Shown piece after piece: positions 8,401 through 16,910 of a stretch of 64,000 nucleotides of DNA. Each line of letters opens with the position of its first letter. The stretch's first letter is position 1. The stretch lies in NCBI GenBank assembly GCA_937895955.1, contig CALAZI010000160.1, forward strand, positions 6,064 to 70,063, given 5' to 3'. The notes beneath the pieces are model-generated. The model had not been told where the DNA came from, ran no database searches, and saw only the letters and a program-made list of their open reading frames with translations. A program made the position numbers and the translations under genes. The DNA is from an uncultured Alphaproteobacteria bacterium (GTDB lineage: Bacteria; Pseudomonadota; Alphaproteobacteria; Caulobacterales; Parvularculaceae).

Positions 8401-8803
8401 TGTCGGCGAGGAGGCCGTCGAGCAGCTTTTGCGCTTCCGCCGCTCCGGTCTTGGCGCCGACACCTGTCAACAGGTCGATCCCGCCTGACAGCGCGCGCAA
8501 GGTCAGTCGGTCGTCGATTGCGCCTGTCGAATGAGAATAGGTGTTGCGGCCAGCGAGCGCGGCGGAAGCTGCATCGCGGATTTCCGGCTTCAGCGCCTTT
8601 TCGAATACATCGCGCCAATTGTGGATGATTGAATAGAGAAGCGCGTAGGCGTCGAGGTCCGCCATCGGCGACAAGGATTGCGGAAGCCGCGCGTGCTGGC
8701 GCCAGTTGACGCCAAAGCCGGCTTTCAGCGTCTTCTCAACGAAGGGACGAATGCCGCCGTCGAGCAGTTCCACCATCGCGCCGATGCGGTCTCTGTTTTT
8801 CAC
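5495..8803 (-). CDS. DUF499 AAA ATPase with N-terminal Swt1-like HEPN domain
   Basis: The 1102-residue protein ends the minus-strand defence operon. Residues 40-115 resemble a Swt1-type HEPN domain and carry R86-N87-x3-H91, the canonical HEPN RNase motif. A proline/alanine-rich linker (about 140-180) leads to the DUF499 ATPase, with a P-loop at NFGGGKT (Lys270) and Walker B LILLDE (Asp381, Glu382). The rest is a long region typical of COG1483 ATPases, rich in DNA-handling motors. DUF499 and DUF1156 genes are known to co-occur in predicted defence islands. I infer that the ATPase senses or translocates on foreign DNA and that the HEPN unit is a toxic RNase effector. The HEPN call rests on motif and spacing only. 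Confidence 0.85.
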   Translation of the reverse strand: MKNRDRIGAMVELLDGGIRPFVEKTLKAGFGVNWRQHARLPQSLSPMADLDAYALLYSIIHNWRDVFEKALKPEIRDAASAALAGRNTYSHSTGAIDDRLTLRALSGGIDLLTGVGAKTGAAEAQKLLDGLLADMTRAKGDTAAPKAPDASAGKPRAILAVAAQAPEPAPATQADLLGGGEVEGLKPWRIVSPPREDVLTGRLDKDKFAANLAAADRVEGEETYSDPIEFFNATYLTNGLKITLENAAKRLKGEGGPSTIGLQTNFGGGKTHTLLSLLHMSKVKNLKEVETLAPIAASVSSPNFGDVKIAVFSGSDKAPDQPLAIAHGKPVRTLWGYLAYRLGDRDGLSLVQASEDAGTSPGAEVFQKVLKLKGRPSLILLDELVVFIRQLTGERYAAHLSFLQSLTEAASQVPNALIVGSLPDSDLEAGGERGMDVLRALEKLFGRTQSTWQPAQGSETYSVVRRRLFQELDAQGEKERKRTVERFRENYRNHKGDFPAGCGDKDYGDLMMEAYPIHPMLFDKLSSEWGALEKFQRTRGVLSLLARTIYASYRERSDEPLILPSSMRIDDPAVRGALLEPLSGPAWGSIVESEVDGDTSLPVEMEMRRQRYRNDQVARRAARAVFVSTAPSSSSRGGVTGPEVRLACVRPGDQVSIYGDALREIKERSAHLYEVEGRYWYAPEPTLNKLAENKQLDIDNDQADAAIISILRADERAKASWGRVHTAPDKASQIEDRPTSTLIILGPQFPYAPGESSIAENEARDGLERRAGGQRKYRNGLIFLATDERLLDEARRAVKRLLAWKSIKNDGALSLNEGQKQEIASRVDQNEKTARETVRKAWAHLLVPEQSVEDASKPKFEHEAMRPSGQRTPAEAAWDKATDSSAIAVTLGAKTFSEQLAELWPEDKNELSVDQVRDWYFEYLHMPRLRDEVVLSSTISDATADADGEVAFFAVANGKDGDRYLELQLDKRANIRFGAGTLLVKRAVAAQTLAGAASIAGSPANAKAGVKVDAKSGSPQTPAVQQNPTRFIGVIELDTIRGPVKASQVFESVIAELDRADGVKFRITLEIHAESDAGFEKDVSDVVSDNAQALGFTQKRFD

Positions 8804-8805
8804 AA

Positions 8806-9258
8806 CTAACCTTCTAAGCTGGCGGGTAATGAAACGGGTTCTATATCCTGATTATTCCAAGCATTTATTGCTTCTTGATTGAAACATAATCCGACCCAAA
8901 TCGCCAATCCAAACGAAATTGCGGTTCCGACCAAAAAGACGAAGTTGGAGCCGGCGGCATTCTTTTTTCTATTCGGCCAGCCCCAATTGCTCGCAAATTT
9001 GAGCGCGGTCCACCAGCCAATGAATGGCGCTAAAAGTGGAGGCGCATGGATTACAAGCGTCATTGCGATAAAACGTTCGATTCCGCCCAACCAAAGATCG
9101 ACAATACGCCAAGATGACTTCTCGGAATCCCTCTGATCGGCAGGTGGGTAATCCTTTTTGATTGACGCTCGCATCAAAGCTAAAATCGCGCCGACAATTA
9201 TCCACCCGCCAAATATTATACCGACGTATGCGATCGCCTGTGCCCAAGACATAAGCAA
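8806..9258 (-). CDS. Small membrane protein embedded in the DUF499/DUF1156 operon
   Basis: A 150-residue protein with about three hydrophobic segments (roughly residues 8-28, 58-82 and 102-125) and a polar loop between the first two. The start may be the ATG two codons later (MSWAQ). It lies 21 bases after the methylase stop and 2 bases before the DUF499 start, so it is almost certainly co-translated with them. I do not recognise the family. A membrane protein inside a methylase/ATPase defence operon is suggestive of a membrane-acting effector or an immunity partner, but no catalytic motif is visible. Confidence 0.7.
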   Translation of the reverse strand: MLMSWAQAIAYVGIIFGGWIIVGAILALMRASIKKDYPPADQRDSEKSSWRIVDLWLGGIERFIAMTLVIHAPPLLAPFIGWWTALKFASNWGWPNRKKNAAGSNFVFLVGTAISFGLAIWVGLCFNQEAINAWNNQDIEPVSLPASLEG

Positions 9259-9279
9259 GCCTCCAAGAAAAAAGCGAAC

Positions 9280-12192
9280 TCAAATAAATTTCGGTTGCTC
9301 CGGTGCTGATCTAACGCCCGCTTCGCTGGCTCGGTCGGCGGCGCGTTCTATTTCAGGCCAGGCGACTTGCAGCTGGTTCCAGACGAGCGCTTCGTCGGCC
9401 TCTTTCTTGTTGGTCGCGCGTTCGAAGAGGCGCTCGGCCAGCAACAGAACATCGGGGCCAGCGAGGCGCTTTTCGGCGAGCAGGCGTCCGGCGGCGTCAT
9501 AGCCGCCGTCTTCGGCGAGGAAAACGCGCGCCATGTGCTGCGCCATTTCCCAGATCGTGAAACTGTCATCGGTCGACGGACGCCAGTTCTTCGGCATTTC
9601 ATCGCGCGACAGCAATTTCGCCCCGCCGCCTTTCGAAAGGAAAAGCCCGGAGGCGTTCATGCGCGCCTCTGAAAGGTTGAAGCCCTGCAGCATGGTGATT
9701 GCCTGGCCGGCGCCCTTTGTCACGGTCTTGTATCCATGCAGCTGATGCCATTCGAGCGCGAAGCGGGTTTCGGCGTCGAGGGCTTCCGTCCCTTCGGCGA
9801 GGATTTCGTCGATTTCCTTGTTGATGAGCGCGAGCGCCGTTGCGACGGTCATCTCGCTGTCGTCAACCTCGCGCACCGCCTTGTACTTGGAGAAGACGCC
9901 GATGCCGGGGCCGATCGCCGCCTGGCGTCGGTCAGGCAAGGGAATGCCAGCCTCCTGATGGTCCTTGATCGCCTCCCTCATTGCGAGCTTCAGCTCACGG
10001 ACGAAATCGCGGCGGGAAATGATGGGCGCATCGTCTGGGCGCGCACGGCAGACGAGGACTACGGAGGATGCGAGAGCATTAATGTCTTTTTTTAAGGCGT
10101 TTGTCGCTTCAGTCCTAACTGGCCACGTCCCATCAATGTGCAACCCAGAACTGACCGCCGCCTGAAGAAAAGCGGCCCATCCGGGCGACAGAACGCCTCC
10201 TTCTCGCGCCTCTGATTGTTTGAACGCATAATAGATTGCTAGCGGCGCTTCGGCTGATGCGTTTCGCATTGCTTGAAGCGCCGTCTTCATACCTTCCATG
10301 AAGTGCTTTTCTGCTTTCCCTTTGCCGCCGTGTCGATAAGGGGTAGCAACGAGCTCCTCGGCTTTTGGCGTAACCAGCCGACGAAACAAGTCTGGGTGCA
10401 CTGCTCCGATGCTTCGTCGAAGCCAGACGTAGAAAAAATCTGACAAGTCAGCATACCCGATATTGTCGTAATAAGGCGGGTCCGTGCAGATTACAGTTGG
10501 CCTGACCGGATAGTTATTTTCGGGCGCATTGATTGATTTAACCTCACCGAATGACGTCTGGCCCTGCTGCGCTAGCGGTTTGGCCAGCGAATCGACCGTC
10601 CCCATGAAATCACCGCCAGCGCCGGCGAAAGGTTGGGTTTCTGCATAGCTCCACTGCATCGGGATTGCTTGTCGGCCGAAGGCGGCGGCCAAGCGGCCCA
10701 TTCCCGGTTCCCAAATCGCCAAGCTGCAATTTCGCGAAAGGCATTTGTTCACTGCAAACGCCAGATACGTCGCCACGGCGTCAGCGTAGGCAGTGGGGCC
10801 GGCGCCGCCTTCGGCGAGAGGTTTTTCGTCGCCCTTTCGGCTCGCGAAGGCGAGCGAGGCTTTCGCGTCCTCAAACACCCTCTCCCTCGCCGCCTTCACC
10901 AGATCGGAAAACGTGGTGAGCGCCGTCAACTGCCGTGGGGTGAAAAGATCGATCCATTTGCCAAGACCGTAGTTCGGCGTCTTGAAGTCGCGCGGATTGT
11001 TCGGCAGCGGTTGATCGAGTTCCGGAGCGTCGGGCGGACCGATTTCAGCGCATCGTTCATGCATCTTGTCCGGAGCTAGATACGTCCTGCCACGAGTCCC
11101 TTCGGCAACGATCGCCATCAATCGGACGCCAAGGCCTTCCACTTTGCCGCGTTCGCGTACATACGAGAAAGGCATTGAAGCGCCGGACAAGAAGCACGTC
11201 CCACCGCTTGAGCGGCCAATCGTGCCTTCTGCGGCAGCTTCCAATTCCCCCTTCGTTACGCCGCTGGCCTTGACCGTAAAGCGCCAGCCGTCCTTCGCCT
11301 TGTCGTCCTTCACTGGAATGACGATTGCTTCCTTGCCTTTCTTCGACGACAGCACGAAGGAGGAGACGAGCGGGACATGCCGGCCCTTTTGCTTTGGATC
11401 GGGCGAGGCGACGGTGCGCGCCCACAGCCAGGCGATGACGGTCGCCTTTGATCCGTCTGATAACTCCGCCTGCGGATAAAGACGGCCGATCTTTTTCTCC
11501 GCCTCGTCGCGCATCCATTCGCCATAGCGGCGGACGTCTTCGGCGAGGCCCTGCGCGCCCTTCCATTGGCGCGCGATCAAACTCTTGTCGTTCGCGACGG
11601 CCGGATGGACGGGGGCAAGCCCTGCGAATTTCGGCGGGAACTCTATAAGCGCCTTGGTGATGAGGACCGCGACCGGATTCAAATCCGACCCATAGGCGCG
11701 AAGCCCCAAGCGCTGCGCCTCCAGCGGGATCGACCCGCCGCCGCAGAAGGGATCGTAAACCGGCGGGCCTTTCTTCTGCAGATAGTCGATGACGGCTTGC
11801 GGCTTTTTCTCGCTCGGCGGCTCCTCGCCCAGACCCCAGGCGACCGAGCGCGCGATTTCATAGCGCGCTGCTTCGATGTTTCGTTCGAACTCCTTTTGCG
11901 CCGCCGCACTCGATTTCGGCCATTCGACCATTTCCTCGATGACTTTGTGGAGGCGAAGCCGTTCGCGCCGCTGGTCGTCTTCAGTCGGGAATTTATTAGG
12001 CCAGGCGGAGGGATCATCAACGAGTTGCGCGAACAGCACCGCGCGGCACGCCGCCAGCGGACGCCGCGCCCACCACAAATGCAAGGTCGACGGATGGCCA
12101 TGACGGACGGACTTCTCCCGGCTTGAAGCCTTGTTGATTGCTTCAATGGGAATCGAATGTTCGATAAGTTTGAGGCGCGATTGATTCGTCAT
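9280..12192 (-). CDS. DUF1156 adenine-specific DNA methyltransferase
   Basis: This 970-residue protein opens with the characteristic DUF1156 stretch (SREKSVRHGHPSTLHLWWAR, residues 24-43). It has SAM-binding motif I DPFCGGGS at 147-154 and the catalytic DPPY at 571-574, followed by YDNIGYADLSDFFYVWLRR, as in COG1743 predicted N6-adenine methylases. The order motif I then DPPY with a long insert between is normal for this family. It presumably marks host DNA as self for the helicase/ATPase partners. Its start overlaps the helicase stop by four bases, and the membrane protein gene follows. Confidence 0.9.
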   Translation of the reverse strand: MTNQSRLKLIEHSIPIEAINKASSREKSVRHGHPSTLHLWWARRPLAACRAVLFAQLVDDPSAWPNKFPTEDDQRRERLRLHKVIEEMVEWPKSSAAAQKEFERNIEAARYEIARSVAWGLGEEPPSEKKPQAVIDYLQKKGPPVYDPFCGGGSIPLEAQRLGLRAYGSDLNPVAVLITKALIEFPPKFAGLAPVHPAVANDKSLIARQWKGAQGLAEDVRRYGEWMRDEAEKKIGRLYPQAELSDGSKATVIAWLWARTVASPDPKQKGRHVPLVSSFVLSSKKGKEAIVIPVKDDKAKDGWRFTVKASGVTKGELEAAAEGTIGRSSGGTCFLSGASMPFSYVRERGKVEGLGVRLMAIVAEGTRGRTYLAPDKMHERCAEIGPPDAPELDQPLPNNPRDFKTPNYGLGKWIDLFTPRQLTALTTFSDLVKAARERVFEDAKASLAFASRKGDEKPLAEGGAGPTAYADAVATYLAFAVNKCLSRNCSLAIWEPGMGRLAAAFGRQAIPMQWSYAETQPFAGAGGDFMGTVDSLAKPLAQQGQTSFGEVKSINAPENNYPVRPTVICTDPPYYDNIGYADLSDFFYVWLRRSIGAVHPDLFRRLVTPKAEELVATPYRHGGKGKAEKHFMEGMKTALQAMRNASAEAPLAIYYAFKQSEAREGGVLSPGWAAFLQAAVSSGLHIDGTWPVRTEATNALKKDINALASSVVLVCRARPDDAPIISRRDFVRELKLAMREAIKDHQEAGIPLPDRRQAAIGPGIGVFSKYKAVREVDDSEMTVATALALINKEIDEILAEGTEALDAETRFALEWHQLHGYKTVTKGAGQAITMLQGFNLSEARMNASGLFLSKGGGAKLLSRDEMPKNWRPSTDDSFTIWEMAQHMARVFLAEDGGYDAAGRLLAEKRLAGPDVLLLAERLFERATNKKEADEALVWNQLQVAWPEIERAADRASEAGVRSAPEQPKFI

Positions 12193-15100
12193 TTTCTGAC
12201 GGAACCAGAAAGCTTCGGCGCCGTCGAGCCCAGAGCGATCACGTCCTTCACCGCGTAATGTCGGCAGATGTCTTTGAACGCGCCTTCGTCCCAGAAATGG
12301 CGCGCGGGGTCCTGCACATAGACTGGTTGGCCGGAGAAGCCGTTTTCCACAGGCACGAAGACGAGGAAGTATTTTTCCCCAGCGTTCCGCGCCTCCAGCA
12401 TCTCATTCTTGGTGACGATGATCTCCCGCCCGCCGACGACGCGGCCTTTCACCTCCAGGAAGAAAATCTCGCCCTCGGAGGTAAAGGTCTCGATATCCCA
12501 GCCGCGCTTCGCCGTCGACACATCAACGGGCGTTCGCCCTGCCGCCCGTTCCGCCGCCATGACCGCCGCCATGGAGAGGCGTTCGGTCTCCGCCGTTTCT
12601 TCGGCGAAGCCGTTCGGCGCAGCCCCATCGCCCTTGAGGCTGGCGAGGAGGCCCCCCGGGATGACGAGCGCGCCACCTCTGATCGCCGGCGTGGAAGCCG
12701 AGATGTCGCGCTCGCGCGCCAGCTCGTGCAGGCGCAACTCCAGACGATCGGCAAGTTGGTTGGCGCGCGTCTCCGCCTTTTGAAGCGCCAGGCGCTCGTC
12801 CTTCCCTGACTTGATGGCCAGCCGATGCTGATCGGCGCGGCGGCTCCAATAAGCGATCTCTTTCTTGAGGCGGATGCGCACTTCCTCCTCAACCTTTTTC
12901 GTGTGCGCGATGCGCCGGGTCTTTATTTCCTCAAGGTGTTGAACGGCGATGTTCTGGCTCGCATAGCTCCTTGCGCGGGCGAGGAGATCTCCTTTCAGCC
13001 AGTCGGCGTCGCGAATCTTCTCGATCAGCGGCAATTCGTCGGCGGTCGCAGGGCGCATGTCGAGATAAGGCGCGGCGCCCGCGTCCTGCCCCTCGCCGCT
13101 CGCGCGCATCAGCACGAACTGCATGCGCTGCGAGATCGTTCGCGGATTACCCTCAGAAGTTGGCACGCCGTCCTTTACTTCGTGCTCAGCCATGACAAGT
13201 AGTTGCGGTTCTATCGACGGGTCGGCTTCGGCGATGAAAACCGTTCCCTGGCGCAAGGCGGCGTCGAAATTTTCAATCGTCAGATCAATGACGGAATCAA
13301 GGAGCGGATGGCCCGGCGCGATCAGCGACGCCGCCGGCTTTCCTTCCGCACTCCGTACAAATTCCTTGTCGAAGGCGACGCGCGCATAACGTTCCAGCAC
13401 GGGGTCGCCGCGGCCGATCAGATGATCGCGGCTGCGAATGATCGCCGGCACGCGGGTGATTTCAAAGCGGCCGGGTTCGCGCGGCTCCATTACGCCGCCG
13501 AGCCGTTTGAACGCCTCCTCAAAAAACATTTTGATGAAATGCGGCTGGAGCCTGCGCGCACGGGCGCGTTCCATTTCATGGTGAAGCTCTTTCACCTTTT
13601 CGGGACTCAGCGCCTCACGCGATAGCTGCGCGCGAGAGGTAAGCTCATCAAGGCGTTCGCGATCGACGGCGCCGTCGATCTTTTCGAAGAGCTTCGCCTT
13701 GATGTCAGGCCGTTCGCCATAGCGCACCGCTTCGAAAAGAAGGTCTTTGAGGCTGCGATCCTGAAACGCTTCGCCCAGCACGTCATAGACCTTCCCGCCA
13801 AGCGCCTTGCGCGCTTCTTCGAGCTTTTCGAGCAGGCGCTGATAGACCTGACCCTCGCGCGTTTCGCCGGCGACGAGATTCCAGAGGTGGCAAACTTCCG
13901 TCTGGCCGATGCGGTGGATGCGGCCGAAGCGTTGCTCCAGCCTATTCGGATTCCACGGCAGGTCGTAATTGACCATCAAATGGGCGCCGCGCTGCAGATT
14001 GACGCCCTCGCCCGCAGCATCGTTTGCGACGAGCACGCGCACTTTCGGATCGTCATTGAATGCGGCGACCGCCGCGCGGCGCTGCTGGCGCGGCACGGCG
14101 CCGTGAATGACCTTAACCGCCTCCGGATCGCCGAGCCGGCCGACGATTTTCTCCTCGAGATAATCAAGCGTGTCCTTTGGCTCTGTGAAGATCAGAATCT
14201 TCTTCTGTTTGCCGGTCGCCGGATCATAGACCGGCGGCTTGTCGAGGATCGCCGCCAGCTCCACCCATTTGGTGTCGTCGCCAGACCGGCAAAGCGCATA
14301 GGCCTTCTCTTCAAGCACGCGAAGGCTTTCGATTTCGCGGCGAAGCTCCTCCAGCGTGCGCGCGGAGGACGCCGAGTCGATCGCCTCCTGCTCAAGCTCT
14401 TCAAGCTCCTCCTCCGGCAGGTCGAAAAGTTCGGCATCATCCGCTGGAATTTCGAGCGCCGGCATATCAGTCAGCTTTGCGCTTGGCGCCCCTTTAGCTT
14501 TCAACTCCTCTTCCTCAAAGCGCTTCAGCAAGCGTTCCCGGCGGCGTTTCAGCGAACGCCATATAGCGCGCGGCGAAGAGGCAAGGCGCCGCTGCAGCGA
14601 TTGCAGCGCGAAGCCGACATTATTCTTTTTCTTCTGGTCGCCTTCCGCAAAGCGCTCCGCGCGATTCATTTCATCGCGCACATAATCAGTAACAGCCGTG
14701 TAAAGGTCCGCCTCCGGCGCTGACAGCGGATAGCTCACCGTGTAAGCGAAGCGATCCGGGAAAAGCCGCCGTCCATCGAACCAGTAAAGCTCCTCCTTGA
14801 TCATCCGGCGCATGAGGTCGCTGGCGTTCGCCGTTCGAACGCCCTCGCGATAGGCGCCTTCGAACCGATCATTGTCGAGCAGTGAAAGGAAAAGTTGGAA
14901 GTCGTCTTCCTTGCCATTGTGCGGCGTCGCTGTCATGAGAAGGAAGTGGCGAGCATGGACGCCGAGCAGCCGTCCAAGCTGAAATCGTTTGGTGTATTTG
15001 ACCTCGCCGCCTGTGTAGCTCGCCGACATGCGGTGCGCTTCGTCGCAGATCACGAGATCGAAATCCGGCGAGGCCTTGATCAGCTCCTGCACGTCTTCAG

Positions 15101-15731
15101 AACGAGACGCCATGTCGAGGCGGAGGATGAGGCGGTCGAACTCAGCGAACGGATTGCCGCTATAGCTCGTGCGCATCATTTCGCGGCCGACGATACGAAA
15201 ATCGAGATCAAATTTTTCAGCTAGTTCGTCCTGCCATTGCTCGACGAGCGATCCCGGCGCGACGATCATGCAGCGCTTCAGGTCGCCGCGAATCATCAGC
15301 TCCTTGATGAAGAGCCCCGCCATGACCGTCTTCCCGGCGCCAGGGTCGTCAGCGAGCAGGAACTTCAAAGGCTGGCGCGGCAGCATCTCCCCATAAACTG
15401 CCGTGATCTGGTGCGGCAGCGGCTCGATGTTCGAGCTCGTGAGGGCGAGATATGGGTCGAAAAGGTGCGCGAGCGAAATGCGCCGGGCCTCCGCCGCTAA
15501 GCGGAAATTTTCGGCGCTTCCTTCAAACGAGAACGGCGCGGTCGGCGTTGCCACGCTAAGGCGCTCCTCGTCTGCCCGCTGGAGGATGCGCTGATCCAGC
15601 CCTTTTGCAGTGCGGAAAGTCACTTCGAGCTGATCGGGGGACAGCCAAGACGCCGCTACGACCTCCGCCGGCCCGGCCGGACTAAGGCCTTGAATTATGT
15701 TGCTTCGCTTTATTTCTTCAAGTCGCAGCAT
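12189..15731 (-). CDS. SNF2-family helicase with C-terminal DUF3883
   Basis: The 1180-residue protein is the first gene of the operon. It has an N-terminal region of about 100 residues, then SF2/SNF2 motor motifs: motif I DDPGAGKT (to residue 135), Walker B DEAH (230-233), motif III TATPHNG, and motif VI QRFGRIHRIGQ. A long charged helical region with acidic and coiled-coil segments follows. The last 120 residues fit DUF3883 (WDIETF, FLEVKGRVVGG), a domain often linked to nuclease-like folds; the E-V-K triplet is suggestive. This architecture resembles DrmD of DISARM. It likely translocates on DNA for target detection or remodelling. The divergent DUF262 operon begins 48 bases away. Confidence 0.9.
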   Translation of the reverse strand: MLRLEEIKRSNIIQGLSPAGPAEVVAASWLSPDQLEVTFRTAKGLDQRILQRADEERLSVATPTAPFSFEGSAENFRLAAEARRISLAHLFDPYLALTSSNIEPLPHQITAVYGEMLPRQPLKFLLADDPGAGKTVMAGLFIKELMIRGDLKRCMIVAPGSLVEQWQDELAEKFDLDFRIVGREMMRTSYSGNPFAEFDRLILRLDMASRSEDVQELIKASPDFDLVICDEAHRMSASYTGGEVKYTKRFQLGRLLGVHARHFLLMTATPHNGKEDDFQLFLSLLDNDRFEGAYREGVRTANASDLMRRMIKEELYWFDGRRLFPDRFAYTVSYPLSAPEADLYTAVTDYVRDEMNRAERFAEGDQKKKNNVGFALQSLQRRLASSPRAIWRSLKRRRERLLKRFEEEELKAKGAPSAKLTDMPALEIPADDAELFDLPEEELEELEQEAIDSASSARTLEELRREIESLRVLEEKAYALCRSGDDTKWVELAAILDKPPVYDPATGKQKKILIFTEPKDTLDYLEEKIVGRLGDPEAVKVIHGAVPRQQRRAAVAAFNDDPKVRVLVANDAAGEGVNLQRGAHLMVNYDLPWNPNRLEQRFGRIHRIGQTEVCHLWNLVAGETREGQVYQRLLEKLEEARKALGGKVYDVLGEAFQDRSLKDLLFEAVRYGERPDIKAKLFEKIDGAVDRERLDELTSRAQLSREALSPEKVKELHHEMERARARRLQPHFIKMFFEEAFKRLGGVMEPREPGRFEITRVPAIIRSRDHLIGRGDPVLERYARVAFDKEFVRSAEGKPAASLIAPGHPLLDSVIDLTIENFDAALRQGTVFIAEADPSIEPQLLVMAEHEVKDGVPTSEGNPRTISQRMQFVLMRASGEGQDAGAAPYLDMRPATADELPLIEKIRDADWLKGDLLARARSYASQNIAVQHLEEIKTRRIAHTKKVEEEVRIRLKKEIAYWSRRADQHRLAIKSGKDERLALQKAETRANQLADRLELRLHELARERDISASTPAIRGGALVIPGGLLASLKGDGAAPNGFAEETAETERLSMAAVMAAERAAGRTPVDVSTAKRGWDIETFTSEGEIFFLEVKGRVVGGREIIVTKNEMLEARNAGEKYFLVFVPVENGFSGQPVYVQDPARHFWDEGAFKDICRHYAVKDVIALGSTAPKLSGSVRK

Positions 15732-15779
15732 AGGTTATGCTTTTGCCTAAACGCTTCTAAAGATGGACATTGTACTCGA

Positions 15780-16910
15780 ATGACGAATGGACCAGGCGTG
15801 AATTCTCAGCCGTTTGAGGAACTCGAAGGCCTTGATACTGCAAGCGCTGACGGTTGGGGCGACTATCCGTTAGATTCTGTGTTTGTACGCACTGAGACGC
15901 GGACGGTCTCGGAAGTTGCAAGACGTATCGAAGGCGATAGATACATACTCGATCCTGAGTTTCAAAGGGATTTTGTCTGGAATAGTACGAAGCAATCAAA
16001 GCTGATTGAAAGTTGCATCATGCGAATTCCTCTGCCCGTATTCTACGTGGCAGAAGCACCAGACGGACGCATCATTGTGGTTGATGGCCTCCAGCGACTG
16101 ACAACTTTTGTACGGTTTCTTAATGACGAGTTAAAACTCACTGGACTCGGGAACGCGGATAGCCATTTTGGTTCGCACATGCTTGAAGGAAAATTTTTCA
16201 GAGACCTTCCAGTCGGGCTTCAAGAGCGCGTCCTCGATACCCAGTTGACCATGTACATTCTCGACGCAAAAGCTCCAGAGAGAGCGAGATTGGATATTTT
16301 TGAACGCGTTAACAGCGGTGAACCACTTACACGCCAGCAAATGCGAAATGCTTTGTACAGCGGCCCCGCAACAACTTGGCTAAGGGAAGCGTCGCTGCTT
16401 CCATCTTTTCAAACGGCGACGGGGGGCAGCCTAAATAAGAAGACAATGCGTGACCGCGAAGCAATCAATCGCTTTTGCGCATTCAAGTTGCTTGGCTCAA
16501 ACGCCTACAATACCAGTGACATGGATTCATTTTTGGCGGATGGATTGGTTAAACTAGCAAAGCTTTCTCAAGATGAGCGCGCCAATCTGTTGGAAAACTT
16601 CAATAGAGTAATGAAAATGAATTACTCAATGTTTGGCGAACATGCGTTCCGAAAGTCACTAGCCGATCAGCCGCCAAAAGCTCGAAGTGTCATCAATATT
16701 TCGTTGCTTGAAGTAGCCTCCATCGCAATGTCCACAATAATTTTCGAAGATCAAAATCATGTGGGTCAGGTGAGGGATGGTCTACGGCAATTGCTCAGAA
16801 GCGATAATGACTTTATCCAAGCCATTACTTATTCAACAAATAGCACAACAGCGGTAAAAACACGCCACTTCAAGCTAACGAAGCTTGTTAAAGACGCGAG
16901 CGCAAAATGA
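15780..16910 (+). CDS. DUF262 (GmrSD N-domain-like) protein
   Basis: I place the start at the ATG at 15780 (376 residues) rather than 15690, because the earlier start would overlap the divergent helicase gene. Residues 50-110 carry the DUF262 hallmarks LDPEFQRDFVW and DGLQR (a variant of DGQQR), the ParB-like nucleotide-binding core. The rest is helical, including FERVNSGEPLTRQQMRNAL. DUF262 is the nuclease/NTPase half of type IV GmrSD systems, but here the C-terminal DUF1524 HNH domain is missing. The stop overlaps the next gene by four bases. It probably acts with the following ATPase and unknown protein as one system. Confidence 0.85.
   Translation: MTNGPGVNSQPFEELEGLDTASADGWGDYPLDSVFVRTETRTVSEVARRIEGDRYILDPEFQRDFVWNSTKQSKLIESCIMRIPLPVFYVAEAPDGRIIVVDGLQRLTTFVRFLNDELKLTGLGNADSHFGSHMLEGKFFRDLPVGLQERVLDTQLTMYILDAKAPERARLDIFERVNSGEPLTRQQMRNALYSGPATTWLREASLLPSFQTATGGSLNKKTMRDREAINRFCAFKLLGSNAYNTSDMDSFLADGLVKLAKLSQDERANLLENFNRVMKMNYSMFGEHAFRKSLADQPPKARSVINISLLEVASIAMSTIIFEDQNHVGQVRDGLRQLLRSDNDFIQAITYSTNSTTAVKTRHFKLTKLVKDASAK

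Noticed and set aside
13887..14723. 278-codon plus-strand frame
   Set aside because: It lies fully antisense to the conserved SNF2 motor at 12189-15731, and its translation is not protein-like.
5495..15731. BREX system
   Set aside because: No PglZ phosphatase, BrxL or BrxA/B genes are present; the ATPase and methylase are of DUF499 and DUF1156 type.
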